64,000 nt of DNA from Engraulis encrasicolus (GCF_034702125.1 NC_085876.1:7024364-7088363); one strand, 5' to 3'. Counted from the first letter of the stretch, positions 1 to 20,500 are shown. Translations and numbers: made by a program. The notes: a model not told the origin generated them from the sequence alone.

Positions 1-1050
1 GGGGGGGGGGATAAGATGACCATGATGAATGAATGAGAATGGGTGAAAGAAAGTTTCTGTCCAACAATGAGGGTGGAACCTGGGAGACACCATCAGTCAC
101 ATGTCCCCTGGTGTGTTTCAGCTGCCTACCCAACACTTCAACCCAATCTTTTCAAACCCTTATGATGCTAAATCACTTTGGTCTGTCAGGGTGACCTGTG
201 AACTTAATCTTGAGAGTGAAGATTTTGTGCATAAGCAAGGTGTGCATGTGTGTGTGCTGTGCATGCTTGCGTGCGTGCGTGTGTGTGTGTGTGTGCGTGC
301 GTGCGAAATTCATCGAGACATGTATTACAGTATTCATAAACTACATTTATGGTCTCTTACATAGGGTTCAATTAACTTACACCACAAATAATTTTGGCAT
401 ATGTTATGCAATGCAATATCGCAATTGAATGCAATGCAATATTGTTGCCATTTATAGTCAGCCATTAACCCCAATGGACCTCACTGATAAACCTGAAATG
501 GGGTCTGGCTCTGAGCTACAGTTGCACTCAAATCACAGAATAACTCGTAATGTGTACAGAGGTGCATCTTGTCACCAGGCTAGGCAGGCAGCTGCTTGGA
601 GCCCCCAAGCCATACATTGTGAATAACAGCTAGAGCTCTAAATGGTCATTATTCGGAATTTTCGCTTGGGGCCCATACTTACCCTATAATCGCATCTGTG
701 TATGCTAAACACTTCGCAGACACTGTCACACTGTCAAAGATGTCTGGAATGATGTAGCCTAAAGCGTGATGAGATAAGTAGGAGTGACATTTCTTTTGTG
801 CTCCTGGGAAAGTGATGAGAAAGATGCAGCATTCGTGGCGATGTCTTAAAACAGAATAGTGTAATGGGAATATTAATAATATCGTCTGGCGGCTTGTTTC
901 ATCATGATTCAATCAACAGGAACTGCTGGTGAAACAGAACGATGACGTGTGAAGTGCGAAGGCGGGGATATTTGCCTGAATGTACGTGATTTGTGGGTCG
1001 AAACGGGAGGGGGAGAGGAAACGGGGGGGATGCAGCCCAGCTTGGCCTCT
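1..1050. other. Upstream intergenic DNA, no gene seen
   Basis: No coding exon is supported here. It opens with ten G bases, which may be an assembly or scaffold edge effect. A short TG-rich tract lies at about 240-304. The last 100 bases, GC- and purine-rich, are the proximal promoter region of the first eEF1A gene. Confidence 0.6.
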
Positions 1051-1057
1051 CCCCTAG

Positions 1058-1146
1058 TATAAAAACTCCAACACCAGCATCTTTTCTTCCTCTTTCTGTT
1101 ACCTGGCTAAGGGGAGCAGCTGCCTTGGAGTGATTTCATAACACCG
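1058..1146 (+). promoter_or_regulatory. eEF1A copy A core promoter and non-coding exon 1
   Basis: A TATAAAA box at 1058-1064 is followed about 25-30 bases on by a pyrimidine run at 1081-1097, which fits the 5' terminal oligopyrimidine (TOP) start known for eEF1A messages. The non-coding first exon would run from about 1081-1089 to 1146 and ends at a GTAAGC donor. The first intron, 1147-1799, separates it from the ATG exon. The start site itself is inferred, not seen. Confidence 0.75.
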
Positions 1147-1812
1147 GTAAGCGATACTAGCTCATTTCATGCCTTGTGTGGTTTAGTTTGTTTGTTTTGA
1201 TGCTAAAGTTAGCATTTGTTTAGTTGGTTCTGGTGCGTTTATTGGCATATAGATTTTTACACGATGTAAATGTGTTTTTTCATATGGCAATTAAGGCGCG
1301 TTGTTGGACCATTTCATTTTTTTCGCTGCATCCTTATTTTGATTGCTCGACTGGTGTTGAATGTGATTTGTGACTTAGCATTGTAGAAAAATAAACTTTT
1401 GTAACTTAAACAATCTTTTTGTGAGTGGGGGATGGGAAAGAACAAAGACGAGCAAGCAAATTCTTGTCATAGCGGGAAGCTTTCTCATCTCTGCCCACCA
1501 ACGTGACTGGTGCTCTAACATGACAACTGTTTAAAACGACAGATGTTTATCTCCGACTGGATTCCTTTTGAGATGTTTCGAATTTTACTGTAACTTAATA
1601 CGACGTGGCCTTCCAGAAAACACGTGTCCACCCTGGCTCATCGCCGATGAGAGGCCTGGTCTGCTGCTAGCTAAGCCATTATCGGTCGTTAGCTAGCTAA
1701 CTAGCCGGTTAGCGACTTCAATTTCGGGAACACCTGTCGCAATGTGTTCCTCTGTGTTTCCTCAACATTATAGTAATGTATTATCATTTTCTATTGTAGA
1801 AACTAAGTAATC

Positions 1813-4230
<2,418 letters not shown>

Positions 4231-4526
4231 ATTTCTCTCCGTCGAGCTGCTGCTCAGGACACTGTGGGCACTCTACACCCCAGAGTTTCACTCGACCTGG
4301 GCTCTCTACTTAAGGACTGGCTAATGCTGATTAAAACTCATCGTAAATATTTCCGCAGGAAAGGAAACCAACATGGACGCTAAAGAAACACGATAAATGT
4401 AACTTGTGGCTTTGTTTTAAACTTTGACTGAGTATCAGTTATTATTAAGTTGAGAAAGTGGGTTTAAGATCTTGCAACTATTTGCCACTGATAAAATTCG
4501 GAAGGAAGAGCTGCTCAACTAATAAA
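4231..4526 (+). other. eEF1A copy A 3' UTR with poly(A) signal
   Basis: The 3' UTR runs from the TGA to an AATAAA at 4521-4526. It holds a block at about 4312-4366 (AAGGACTGGCTAATGCTGAT and what follows) that recurs in the 3' UTR of copy B at about 12025-12079, although the rest of the two UTRs has diverged. Confidence 0.7.
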
Positions 4527-4830
4527 GACCTAAAAAAAATCGAAACTTATCTCTCCTTGGCTGTTATTTCCAGGACTCCTCCGTGGTTATGTTCAGTGTC
4601 AAGTGTAACAGTTGTCTGACTAACTTTGCTCCCAAGAGGTTGCAGCTGTCTCTTAACCACGTGTCTGTTTAGACCACTGCAGGGGCTTGGGAGAGGTGCC
4701 CACTTGTCATGGCACCCCTGTTTATCCAATCATTTTGGGCGCTTGTCTGGAGTGTAACCAATGGTGGACTTAACTTGTCTGCTAAAGTATGGTTGTAACT
4801 TCATCCGTCACCTTCCTGTGTCATTGCCGG

Positions 4831-4910
4831 TATATAAAGCTGGGACGTCAGGAAATCGCTCCTTTTTCTCCGGGTTTTCTTGTGTTGGTGGAGCTGACCG
4901 AAGCAGGGTG
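4831..4910 (+). promoter_or_regulatory. eEF1A copy B core promoter and non-coding exon 1
   Basis: TATATAAAG at 4831-4839, a CRE-like GACGTCA at 4844-4850, and a pyrimidine-rich start (CTCCTTTTTCTCC, from about 4859) lie in the order expected for a TOP-class promoter. The non-coding exon ends at 4910 before GTAAGT. It sits only about 300 bases downstream of copy A's poly(A) signal, so the two genes are close tandem neighbours, each with its own promoter. Confidence 0.75.
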
Positions 4911-5401
4911 GTAAGTTTGCCACTAATTAAGGGAACTTCAATTGGATTGAAATTGGATTATGACCCGTTTCAATTGGATATCAAAGGCACATCTACAACT
5001 TTTTTTCTTTTTAAAAAAAAAATTAAGATCATTGCACAAGCTTTTTTTCCAATCTGCTTTTATTGAATTTGGAAGAAGTTGGAATGCTGAATGGAATAGA
5101 TTGAGGTCCTAACAGACCAGAGGGAAAACTTTTTTTTTTTTTTTTTTTGTCATTGAGTCGTGCTGCCCCCTGCCATTATAAGTGTAAATGCCGGTGTAAC
5201 TTACTGGCAGAGTCGAAACAACATGGCGGCACGGCATTGCGCCTGTGCTCAACATGGAGGATGGTGGGGTGGAGGGATATAGGGAGGGCACTGAACGACT
5301 GTCACGCTACGCTACTGTTGTGCAAGACTGAATTGCAAATTAAATACTGATTTCAATTTGGGTTATTCTAAATGAGCTGGAACAATGTTTTGTCACAGTG
5401 A

Positions 5402-11884
<6,483 letters not shown>

Positions 11885-12164
11885 AACCTGCTGCACCTCA
11901 ACGCAACCGAGGACCTGGAGCATCATCAACAACAACAACAACAACAACAACAACCACTACAAAAAATATCAGGGACTCCCCACCCTGCCCACACACAGAC
12001 ACGGAGCCTCCTCGGCTCTCTGCTCAAGGACTGGCTAATGCTGATCAAAACCCACCGTAAAAGTTTTCGGAGGAAAGGAGGCAGGGAAAAAAGCTCTTTG
12101 TTTTGTTTTCTAAGTGCTTTTAGATGTGGATGAATGAACCAAAGAAAAAGGTGACAAAAATAAA
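11885..12164 (+). other. eEF1A copy B 3' UTR with poly(A) signal
   Basis: It runs from the TGA at 11882-11884 to an AATAAA at 12159-12164. It includes an (AAC)n tract at about 11927-11954 and the block shared with copy A (AAGGACTGGCTAATGCTGAT, from about 12025). Confidence 0.7.
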
Positions 12165-12384
12165 ACACATTTCACAAAAATATTTTCTTCTTGTGTGGTG
12201 TGTTTTTCTCAACCCCGTTATGTTGTATTGAAAGTGCGTGCTATGAATTGCCATTTTATTAATTCACAATTTTTACACATATCATTTCATAATTTTTTAA
12301 ACGATTTAAGGCTCATGGTGTCTTCAAGATGTTCACTTTAGGTTAAAGGTACACTTACAGGATGGCCACAGACAGCACAGTACA

Positions 12385-12560
12385 TCTCCTGTCTGAGCTG
12401 CTGCTGCTCGGTCTCGGGTCCCGGACAAAATCATCTGAAAGGCCCCCACCCCCACTCAATACATACAATCTATTGTTGACTCAACTCTGAACCCCGCCCG
12501 CCCTCTCCCTGGGGCCAGGACAACTGACTGGCTTCCCTGCTCAGCATGCTACATGATAAA
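12385..12560. repeat. Fragment of a hAT-like repeat
   Basis: The stretch with 'AAATCATCTGAAAGGCCCCC' and 'CTCCCTGGGGCCAGGACAAC' resembles the intact element at 46593-46757 and the piece at 52177-52540, but its ends are not clear. It is the only content of note between the eEF1A poly(A) site and the MITEs that follow. Confidence 0.45.
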
Positions 12561-12581
12561 TGAACTGCAGTAGAGTTTTAA

Positions 12582-12924
12582 AGGTGCACTGTGCAGGAAA
12601 TGGTTAAAAAAAAGGTACTGCAACTATGCTGCTCATTGAAACTAGGTTGCCTATTGCCAAATTTGATCTTTTCATGAAAGTTTACGAAGTAATGAACTAA
12701 TATTTTCTAGTATGGCCAAAGCACAGTTATTTTTGCAGCTAAAAATGTCTATTTCTGGAAATTCAAAATGGCGGACTATGGAGAAGATCCCCCTTTTCAT
12801 GTATGAAAAGTGCAATATTTACCAGTTATTTGATGGTGGTGGTAAGTATTCATGAAAAAGGTAACAGAGAATGGGTAGCATTAATTCCGGAAATAAACAA
12901 CTAAAAATCTTACACAGCGCTCCT
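12582..12924. mobile_element. TTAA-flanked MITE, family M1, first of a tandem pair
   Basis: It is flanked by TTAA at 12578-12581 and 12925-12928. The left end AGGTGCACTGTGCAGG and the inverted right end AGGAGCGCTGTGTAAG are terminal inverted repeats. No coding capacity is seen. The TTAA target suggests the piggyBac or Kolobok superfamily. Confidence 0.75.
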
Positions 12925-12928
12925 TTAA

Positions 12929-13265
12929 AGGTACACTGTGCAGGAAATGGTCAAAAAAGGTACTGCAACTATGCTGCTCATTGAAACTGGGTTGCCTATT
13001 GCCAAATTTGATCTTTTCATGAAAGTTTACGAAGTAATAGACTAATATTTTCTAGTATGGCCCAAGTACAGTCATTTTTGCAGCTAAAAATGTCTATTTC
13101 TGGAAATTCAAAATGGCAGACCATGGAGAAGATCCCCCTTTTCATGTATGAAAAGTGCAATATTTACCTCATTTGGTGGTGGTGGTAAGTATTCATGAAA
13201 AAGGTCACAGATTGGGTAGCATTAATTCTGGAAATAAACAACTACAAATCTTACACAGTGCACCT
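12929..13265. mobile_element. TTAA-flanked MITE, family M1, second of a tandem pair
   Basis: It is flanked by TTAA at 12925-12928 (shared with the previous copy) and 13266-13269. It closely matches its neighbour along its length. The shared TTAA suggests insertion of one copy exactly at the edge of the other, or unequal exchange. Confidence 0.75.
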
Positions 13266-13559
13266 TTAAGTTTCTTCACCTATTATGTTATGGGACTTGG
13301 GAGAGGAAAGTCAACTTACAAATAAACTTCAAATCTTGTAAGGTTAAAAAATGTACTTCACAAACATGTCCTTTTTTTACATGGACTCCTCATGCATGTA
13401 CTGCCACAAGAAAATCAACACCAACAATATAAAAACAACAAATAATTTGTTATTAAAAAAAGGAATAAAAGTAAGACCAAGATATTGTTGATCTTGCTGG
13501 TGGTGAAACACTGTATCAATGAATGTACAGTAAACTGAAGAGGCAGAACTATAACAGTA

Positions 13560-13690
13560 GTCCTTTTGTCCATGGGTTCTCAATTTTGTTTTCCCCTGGC
13601 TGCGTGACCCTGGCTGTGCACAACTCAACCTCTGATTGTTGGAAACTGCCATCGGTCAAAAAATTAGCTCACATGTTTAGCTGCCTGTGT
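13560..13690. repeat. Dispersed repeat also found inverted at 44095-44200
   Basis: The segment around 'CTCTGATTGTTGGAAACTGCC' recurs as its reverse complement in a klhl31 intron at about 44100-44200, with matching flanks. Its class is not recognised. Confidence 0.5.
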
Positions 13691-13920
13691 CTTGCCCCTC
13701 CTCACAACATCATGTTTATAAACACGGTGAACCCATGTATTACTGTGCTTTTATTTCAGTCGCACATCAAAAAAGTCACCAAATATGCATTCTACCATCT
13801 CAGAAACATCTCCAGACTCAGGCCTTCACTTTTAAACACAGTTACAGAGACTCACTCATGCCTTCATTTCTTCCCGTCTGGACTACTGCCATCCTGCTTG
13901 GTTTACCCAACAAGGCCTTA

Positions 13921-14171
13921 TGGCTCATTCTTTTGAAACTCGGCTGTCGGTAGAGCCGAGGTTGTTCTCCCGACAACTGTTGTAAACGCGTTCTATTGAA
14001 ACAGCTGGGGACAATACAAACGTCTGAAAACACTAATGTTAAACCAACTCGGAGTACAAAGAAGCGCTCCGAGTTTGTGCTTCGGAACTCCGATTTGAGT
14101 ACCCATTCTTTTGCATTTTTCCAAGGCGGAAGCCGGAGTTTCCGACAATCGAGTTTCAAAAGAACGAGCCA
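13921..14171. mobile_element. 251-base Harbinger-like MITE inside the LINE
   Basis: The first 30 bases (TGGCTCATTCTTTTGAAACT and on) match the inverted last 30 with about 3 mismatches. Both ends are flanked by TTA (13918-13920 and 14172-14174), the 3-base target type of PIF/Harbinger. It interrupts the L2 reading frame. Confidence 0.8.
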
Positions 14172-14779
14172 TTAGACAGCCTGCAACATGTCTAGAACTC
14201 TGCACCCAGGATCCTCACAGGCACCAGGCCCTGGCAGCACATCACCCCCATCCTCAAGCAGCTTCACTGGCTCCCCATCAGGTCACACATTACCTACAAA
14301 GTCCTCCTCCTCACTTTCAAGTCCCTCCATGGTCTGGCACCCCACTACCTCACAGACCTCCTTCACCTCTATGACTCGTCAAGAGCCCTGCAGTCCTCTT
14401 CCAAGGGCCAGCTGGCCATCCCTCGAACCAGACTCAAGGCCAGCAGTGCCAGAGCCTTCCATGTAGCTGTTCCTTTCCTTTGGAACAAACTTCCCGACCA
14501 CATCCAGAACGCCCCTTCACTGGCCATATTTAACCCATTGATGCCTGATTTGCACTTTATGTCAGTCTGTAAAATGTCAGTCTTGTATATGTCCTGGCAT
14601 GGTATAGAGAGAAAACGTAATTATATCCCCGAAACGCGGAGCGTCGGGGATGTAATGGTTTTGCGTTATATCCCCGAAACGCGGAGCGTCGGGGATGTAA
14701 TGGTTTTGCGTGCACCGCCGCCGCCGCCGCGTCCGCCGCCGCCGCCGCGTAAGGTCTTTCGTGTTAACGCGATAACTTT

Positions 14780-15900
14780 TGAACGGATGTTTGGATTTGT
14801 CCCAGATTTGGTGTGTGAATGCTCTAGGGCAGGTTCATGAACTGATTCGAGTTTGGAGGTCAACAATTTCAAGATGGCCGAATTCAAGATGGCCGAATTT
14901 TTGTTTGGCCCATTACTTCTGACCGGGTGGATGGATTTGTCCCAGATTTGGTGTGTGAATGCTCTAGGGTGGGTTCATGAACTGATTAGAGTTTGGAGGT
15001 TAACACTTTCAAGATGGCCGAATTCAAGATGGCCGATTTTTTGTTTGGTCCATAACTTCTGACCGGGTAGATGGATTTGTCCCAGATTTGGTGTGTGAAT
15101 GTTCTAGGGTAGGTTCATGAACTGATTCGAGTTTGGAGGTCAACAATTTCAAGATGGCCGAATTCAAGATGGCCGAATTTTTGTTTGGTCCATTACTTCT
15201 GACCGGGTGGATGGATTTGTCCCAGATTTGGTGTGTGAATGCTCTAGGGTGGGTTCATGAACTGATTACAGTTTGGAGGTTAACACTTTCAAGATGGCCG
15301 AATTCAAGATGGCCGAATTTTTGTTTGGTCCATAACTTCTGACCGGGTGGATGGATTTGTCCCAGATTTGGTGTGTGAATGTTCTAGGATAGGTTCATGA
15401 ACTGATTCGAGTTTGGAGGTCAACAATTTCAAGATGGCCAAATTCAAGATGGCCGAATTTTTGTTTGGCCCATCACTTCTGACCGGGTGGATGGATTTGT
15501 CCCAGATTTGGTGTGTGAATGCTCTAGGGTGGGTTCATGAACTGATTACAGTTTGGAGGTTAACACTTTCAAGATGGCCGAATTCAAGATGGCCGAATTT
15601 TTGTTTGGTCCATAACTTCTGACCGGGTGGATGGATTTGTCCCAGATTTGGTGTGTGAATGTTCTAGGGTAGGTTCATGAACTGATTCGAGTTTGGAGGT
15701 CAACAATTTCAAGATGGCCGAATTCAAGTTGGCCGAATTTTTGTTTGGCCCATTACTTCTGACCGGGTGGATGGATTTGTCCCAGATTTGGTGTGTGAAT
15801 GCTGCAGGGTAGGTTCATGAACTGATTCGAGTTTGGAGGTCAACACTTTCAAAATGGTGGAATTTTTATTTGGCCCATAACTTCTGACTGGGTGGATTGA
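14780..15900 (+). repeat. 140-base tandem array (8 units) inside the Helitron-like element
   Basis: The phrase GATTTGTCCCAGATTTGG recurs at 14793, 14933, 15073, 15213, 15353, 15493, 15633 and 15773, exactly 140 bases apart. Odd and even units differ slightly, giving a 280-base higher-order period. Each unit holds AAGATGGCCGAATTC-type sub-repeats. Open frames of 69 codons in it are a by-product of the repeat. Confidence 0.9.
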
Positions 15901-15949
15901 TTTGCCCGGTAACTCCTTAATTTAATGGTTCACCATTTCAGTGAATCTA

Positions 15950-16265
15950 CCATATCAGGTAGGCCTACAGTGTAATAACCAGTGTAACAATATTTAATAC
16001 CATGTAATACTAGTGTAATACCAGTGTAAAAATAGGCAATACCAGGTACAGTGTAATAACCAGTGTAACAATATGTAATACCATGTAATACTAGTGTAAT
16101 ACCAGTGTACAAATATGCAATACCATGTAATACCACTTACACACAAATAGCCTACATGATATAAGTACAAAATTGGTACATGGTGTCACACTGGTATGAC
16201 GTGGTATCAAATATTGTTACACTGGTTATTACACTGTACCTAATGTGGTATATCCACTGTAATAG
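15950..16265 (+). repeat. GTGTAATACCAGTGTAAC-type short repeats
   Basis: Degenerate units built on GTAATACCA/GTGTAA occur in both orientations across this span, forming part of the Helitron-like element. The equivalent region of copy 2 is 19370-19560. Confidence 0.7.
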
Positions 16266-16945
16266 TGAACCATTAAAACAGTGTTACCATTTGCCCCATT
16301 TTTTCCTTCATTTTCACAATAGTCATTTGGTTTTAAGCCTATGCACGTCATTGATCTATGTATAGATATTAAATAGATTTATTTTATATTTTGTATTTAT
16401 CATAAACGTTCATGAAAAGGTGGACGGGAGTGGTAGGAATGATTGGGGACTGGAAGCGTCGCGTTTCGGGGATATACCTTAAGCAGTCGAAGGCGACTGC
16501 ACAGGCAGTCTAGTTTAATTTTCCTTTTGTGACTTGTGCATTATTATGCAAGTGACAATAAAAGCTGACTTGACTTGATTGCGTTGCGCAACATTGGCCC
16601 TGGCGCCTGGAGCTGCATTACGCAACATTCAGGCTCATGAGATTTGATACAACTTAAAAATCTCTGTTTGTTTGAGATTAATGAACACATTCTAATGAAA
16701 GATGAGGGTCTTAGTGTTTAAATGCAACTTAGTGCATATTTTAATGTGCTTCAGAAGCTGAGATATTTAGGTTTTTATAGGCTGAGGGCAGCTTTTCTTA
16801 AAAAGGGCTCAGGCATTCAGCACCCTTTTTTTGCAGGTGCCTTAGGCGTCAATGGGTTAAACAACACCTTAAAACCTTTTCCTGGAGGCTTATGGCTGCT
16901 AGTTCCACAAGCACACGCACCTACGTGCACACGCACTCACACTCA

Positions 16946-17067
<122 letters not shown>

Positions 17068-17330
17068 CCTACACAGATACTTTGTTATGCGACCTTGGGT
17101 GTTTTGAAAGGCCCTATATAAAGCAAATTATTATTATTTTAACCTTACAAGTTTAAATGGGTTAATTTACCGGATTAACTAATTTACATAAAGGCGTCTA
17201 TACCATAAATAAGACATCCTTGTCAAACTGGCTTGGCAAAACACTTGGTGATAAGGTGCATATATTTATTCATAGTTTCACAGGTGTGTTGACACAGGTG
17301 TGGCTTTCCTCTTATACAGACCTGGTGTCG

Positions 17331-17418
17331 GAAATGAAAGTGAAACCAGTGAGAGTGAAGACTGAGAGCAGGTGCATTTGACATCCAGCAGTTTCTTTGT
17401 TGAGGTCTAACTTTTTGG
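17331..17418 (+). promoter_or_regulatory. ISRE-like site and non-coding first exon of cgas
   Basis: GAAATGAAAGTGAAACC at 17331-17347 holds three GAAA cores, including GAAAGTGAAAC, which matches the interferon-stimulated response element pattern GAAANNGAAA. It lies about 70 bases before a candidate non-coding exon that ends at 17418 in front of GTAAGT. The ATG exon begins at 17551 after CATTCAG. cGAS is interferon-inducible in mammals, so the placement makes sense. The start site is inferred. Confidence 0.65.
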
Positions 17419-17555
17419 GTAAGTTAATAATAATTAATAGCTTGATCTGGGTGGTTCATGTAAAAGATTTGACAAAACATGGTCTGCATTCATTAGCTGT
17501 GATGTAATGTAATGTTATGGAATGTAATGTATTGTCTATTTGACATTCAGTAAAG

Positions 17556-20500
17556 ATGAGTGAAACTCCAGTTAAACGGCCGCTGTTGAAGATGCAACGG
17601 GTGGAAGATGGGGTGGAAAAGGAGAACTGTAAGACTAAAATGGATGGAGGATCATCCCCTTCTTTATACCCACCGTCCCCCAGTCTCCCAGGTATTGTTC
17701 CATCACTGTCACTTGTCCTGTCTTGCACTTTGATGTCAGTCTGTAAATGTCAGTCCTGTGTATATCTATGTCCTTCATGGTATAGAGAAAGAAACGTAAT
17801 TTCAATTTCCTTGTATGACCTGTGCATATGAAAAAACTGACAACAAGAGCTGACTTGACTTGACTTTGACTTGAGGTATGAAGCCAATTCGGATGAGCTG
17901 TGTTTTATAGTTATAATAGCCTATACAATTTCCAGCAGCCATTTTAGTCTAGTAGGCCTACATCTATGGCAAAACCCAGCCAACCCCCAAAAAATTGGTA
18001 CAAAAGGTTTTTCAACTGATTTTGATACATCTAAGTGTCCTAGCATATTAAAAATCTAGGAAAATCTGACTGCAGGAAATGTGTAATTTTCAAGATAGAA
18101 GATGTTTTAAATAGAATATTAGGCCCTATATTATCAGCTAACATCAAAAGACCTGTTACCTTTATATCTGAAACCCAGAAATGTTGAGATATTTTTAGGT
18201 AGGTCAGCGATATATAGGCTACTCAAAATTGCCAGATGCTAACTTGTACTGTTCAACTTCCCTATGTCATGCTATTTGCACTATTGGCATGATCACCTGC
18301 ATGGCCGGTTTTCAGGAGCTGTTTGGTTGGAGTGCTGTTAGGGTTGATAAAGACACTGTAACAGTATTATCCATGTGGTTTGTCAAGTTTGTCAGGACAC
18401 ATCATCAGTGATGAACTAGGCCTGTGCAGTCGCCTTCGACTGCTTAAGGTATATCCCTGAAACGCGACGCTTCCAGTCCCCCATCATTCCTACCACTCCT
18501 GTCCACCTTTTCATAAATGTATATGATAAATACAAAATATAAAAGAAATATTTAATATCTATACATAGATCAATGATGTGCATATGCTTAAAACCAAACG
18601 ACTATTGTGAAAATGAAGCAAAAATGGGGCAAATGTTAAAGGGATACTGTCCCATTTTTGGGAATAAGCTTATGTTACACCTCCCCTTGAGTTAAAGCGA
18701 TGGTTCGGAGTAGAATCACCCTAATGCCATTTGAACCGTGACACCCATCCACCTTTACACCCGAAGTGTTTTCTGCCGCAGGCTTACATCAACAGAGTTG
18801 CCGTGTTATTCGATGTTTATTCCGGATAGCTTGACTCAAGCGCATATGGATCCTGGGCACCGTCTCCAAACTTTCCCCACAAAAATAACATGTCATGACA
18901 CCAAACTTCTACAGTATAACAAATGTGGTTTGTACTCACAAAAAGATGAATTTGAAACTTTGTACATAGTCCAGGAGTTTATTAGTAACAACACACGAGA
19001 CGATTAGCTTTTCTGCTGCTAAACATCCGTCGACGTCACTTCCTCCAGCTGGGACTTTGTTGATGTTGAAGGTTTGTGTTTTAGTCCACCGCCAGGATAT
19101 ATGCACGAGTGTGGCATCGTCTTCTATTTATTAAACGTGGTAAAATTTAAATCCGAAGTGGTTAATTTCTAGTTGTAGCGCAAGCTGTCTTTTTGAGTTT
19201 TCCGCCTTCCGGACTCACGTGTATTTGTTTCCATCAACAAAGTCCCAGCTGGAGGTAAATTATACGGTAAACCCCTAACGGTAAAACCCTATTATTTAAC
19301 TCAAGGGGAGGTGTAAAACAAGCTTATTTCCAAAAATGGGACAGTATCACTTTAACACTGTTTTAATGGTTCACTATTACAGTGGATCTACCACATTAGG
19401 TACAGTGTAATAACCAGTGTAACAATATTTAATACCATGCAATACCAATGTAACACCATGTTTCAATTTTGTACTGACATCATGTATTTCTGTGTGAGTG
19501 GTATTACATGGTATTAAATATTGTTACACTGGTAATTACACTGCACCTAGTATATTCACTGAAATGGTGACACTGAACCAAATAAAAATTCCGCCATTTT
19601 GAAAGGGTTGACCTCCAAAACTGGAATCAGCTCATGAACCTACCCTAGAGCATTAAGACACCAAATCTGGAACAAATCCATCCAACTGGTCAGAAGTTAT
19701 GGGCCAAATAAAAAATCGGCCATCTTGAATTCAGCCATCTTGAAAGAGTTAACCTCCAAACTCGAATCAGTTCATGAACCCTAGAGCATTCACACACCAA
19801 ATCTGCGACAAATCCATCCACCCGGTCAGAAGTTATGGGCCAAACAAAAATTCGGCCATCTTGAATTTGGCCATCTTGAAAGTGTTGACCTCCGAACTCT
19901 AGTCAGTTCATGAATCTACCCTAGAGCATTCACACACCCAATTTGGGACAAATCCAACCATCCGTTCAAAAGTTATAGCGTTAACACGAAATACCTAACG
20001 TGGCGGCGGCGGACGGCGGATTTCACTGGGTGTTTTGGGTCTTTCAGTAGCTGAGCTGAACAGACAGGAGCCATTACTTGTAGAGGGCAAGGTGAAACGG
20101 TTGGTACTGGAGGAACACAATATCCTGGCTTTTCACAGCTTTCAGGTAAGCCAGAGCAGACCCTGCTGTAACTTTGTAGGCAAGGGTCAGGGCCTTGTAT
20201 TCAATTCGAGCAGCAAAAAACAATGACATGCAATGGCAATTGCAAATGTCTTATTGTCCAAGCTGGAAGACCAGTCAGGAGGGAGTGGCAGTAGTTGAGG
20301 TCAGAGATGACCATGGCCTGCAAGAAGTTGAATGGCATATTAGGTCACATATGGTCTGATTGTTATGTTGAACAGTTACAATCAGCATGACTTGGAAACT
20401 GAGGCTATGTGGTCAAAATGATAGCTGGTCATCAATAATGACACCTTGGTTTCTTGTGACCTTATTTGGGGCAACAGTAGCAGAGCCCATAATTTTGAGT

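Larger units (their letters stand above)
14621..16513 (+). mobile_element. Helitron/Helentron-like element, copy 1
   Basis: The left end TATATCCCCGAAACGCGGAG is present twice in tandem (45-base unit). A related inverted copy (CGCGTTTCGGGGATATACC) lies near the right end, followed by a hairpin GCAGTCG-AAG-CGACTGC and the end CTAG at 16510-16513. Subterminal inverted repeats, a central tandem array, a 3' hairpin and no target duplication (the host halves rejoin at T-T) fit a non-autonomous Helentron/HINE. No Rep-helicase frame is present. A second, inverted copy is at 18416-20030. Confidence 0.65.
14550..16577 (+). mobile_element. Retroelement 3' tail fragment, split by a Helitron-like element
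   Basis: 14550-14620 plus 16514-16577 match the 178-base fragment at 17696-17873, including the end 'GCTGACTTGACTTGA'. This simple-repeat end is typical of a non-LTR retroelement or SINE tail. The two halves join without loss once the Helitron-like element is removed. Confidence 0.6.
14534..16856. mobile_element. TTAA-type (piggyBac-like) MITE, family M2, split by later insertions
   Basis: Left part 14534-14549 (CCCATTGATGCCTGAT) and right part about 16578-16856 together match the uninterrupted copy at 49301-49595. It is flanked by TTAA at 14530-14533 and 16857-16860. The CCC start plus the TTAA target fits piggyBac. A retroelement tail and a Helitron-like element sit inside it. Confidence 0.75.

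Noticed and set aside
1..10. Run of ten G as a G-quadruplex site
   Set aside because: It is at the extreme edge of the window and could be a sequencing or scaffold artefact; one run alone cannot form a quadruplex.
14188..14466. Ser/Pro-rich 92-codon frame
   Set aside because: It is the wrong frame of the L2 LINE; the adjacent frame gives the recognisable reverse-transcriptase C-terminus.
14853..15622. Three repeated 69-codon open frames
   Set aside because: They are by-products of the 140-base tandem array; every unit repeats the same spurious frame.
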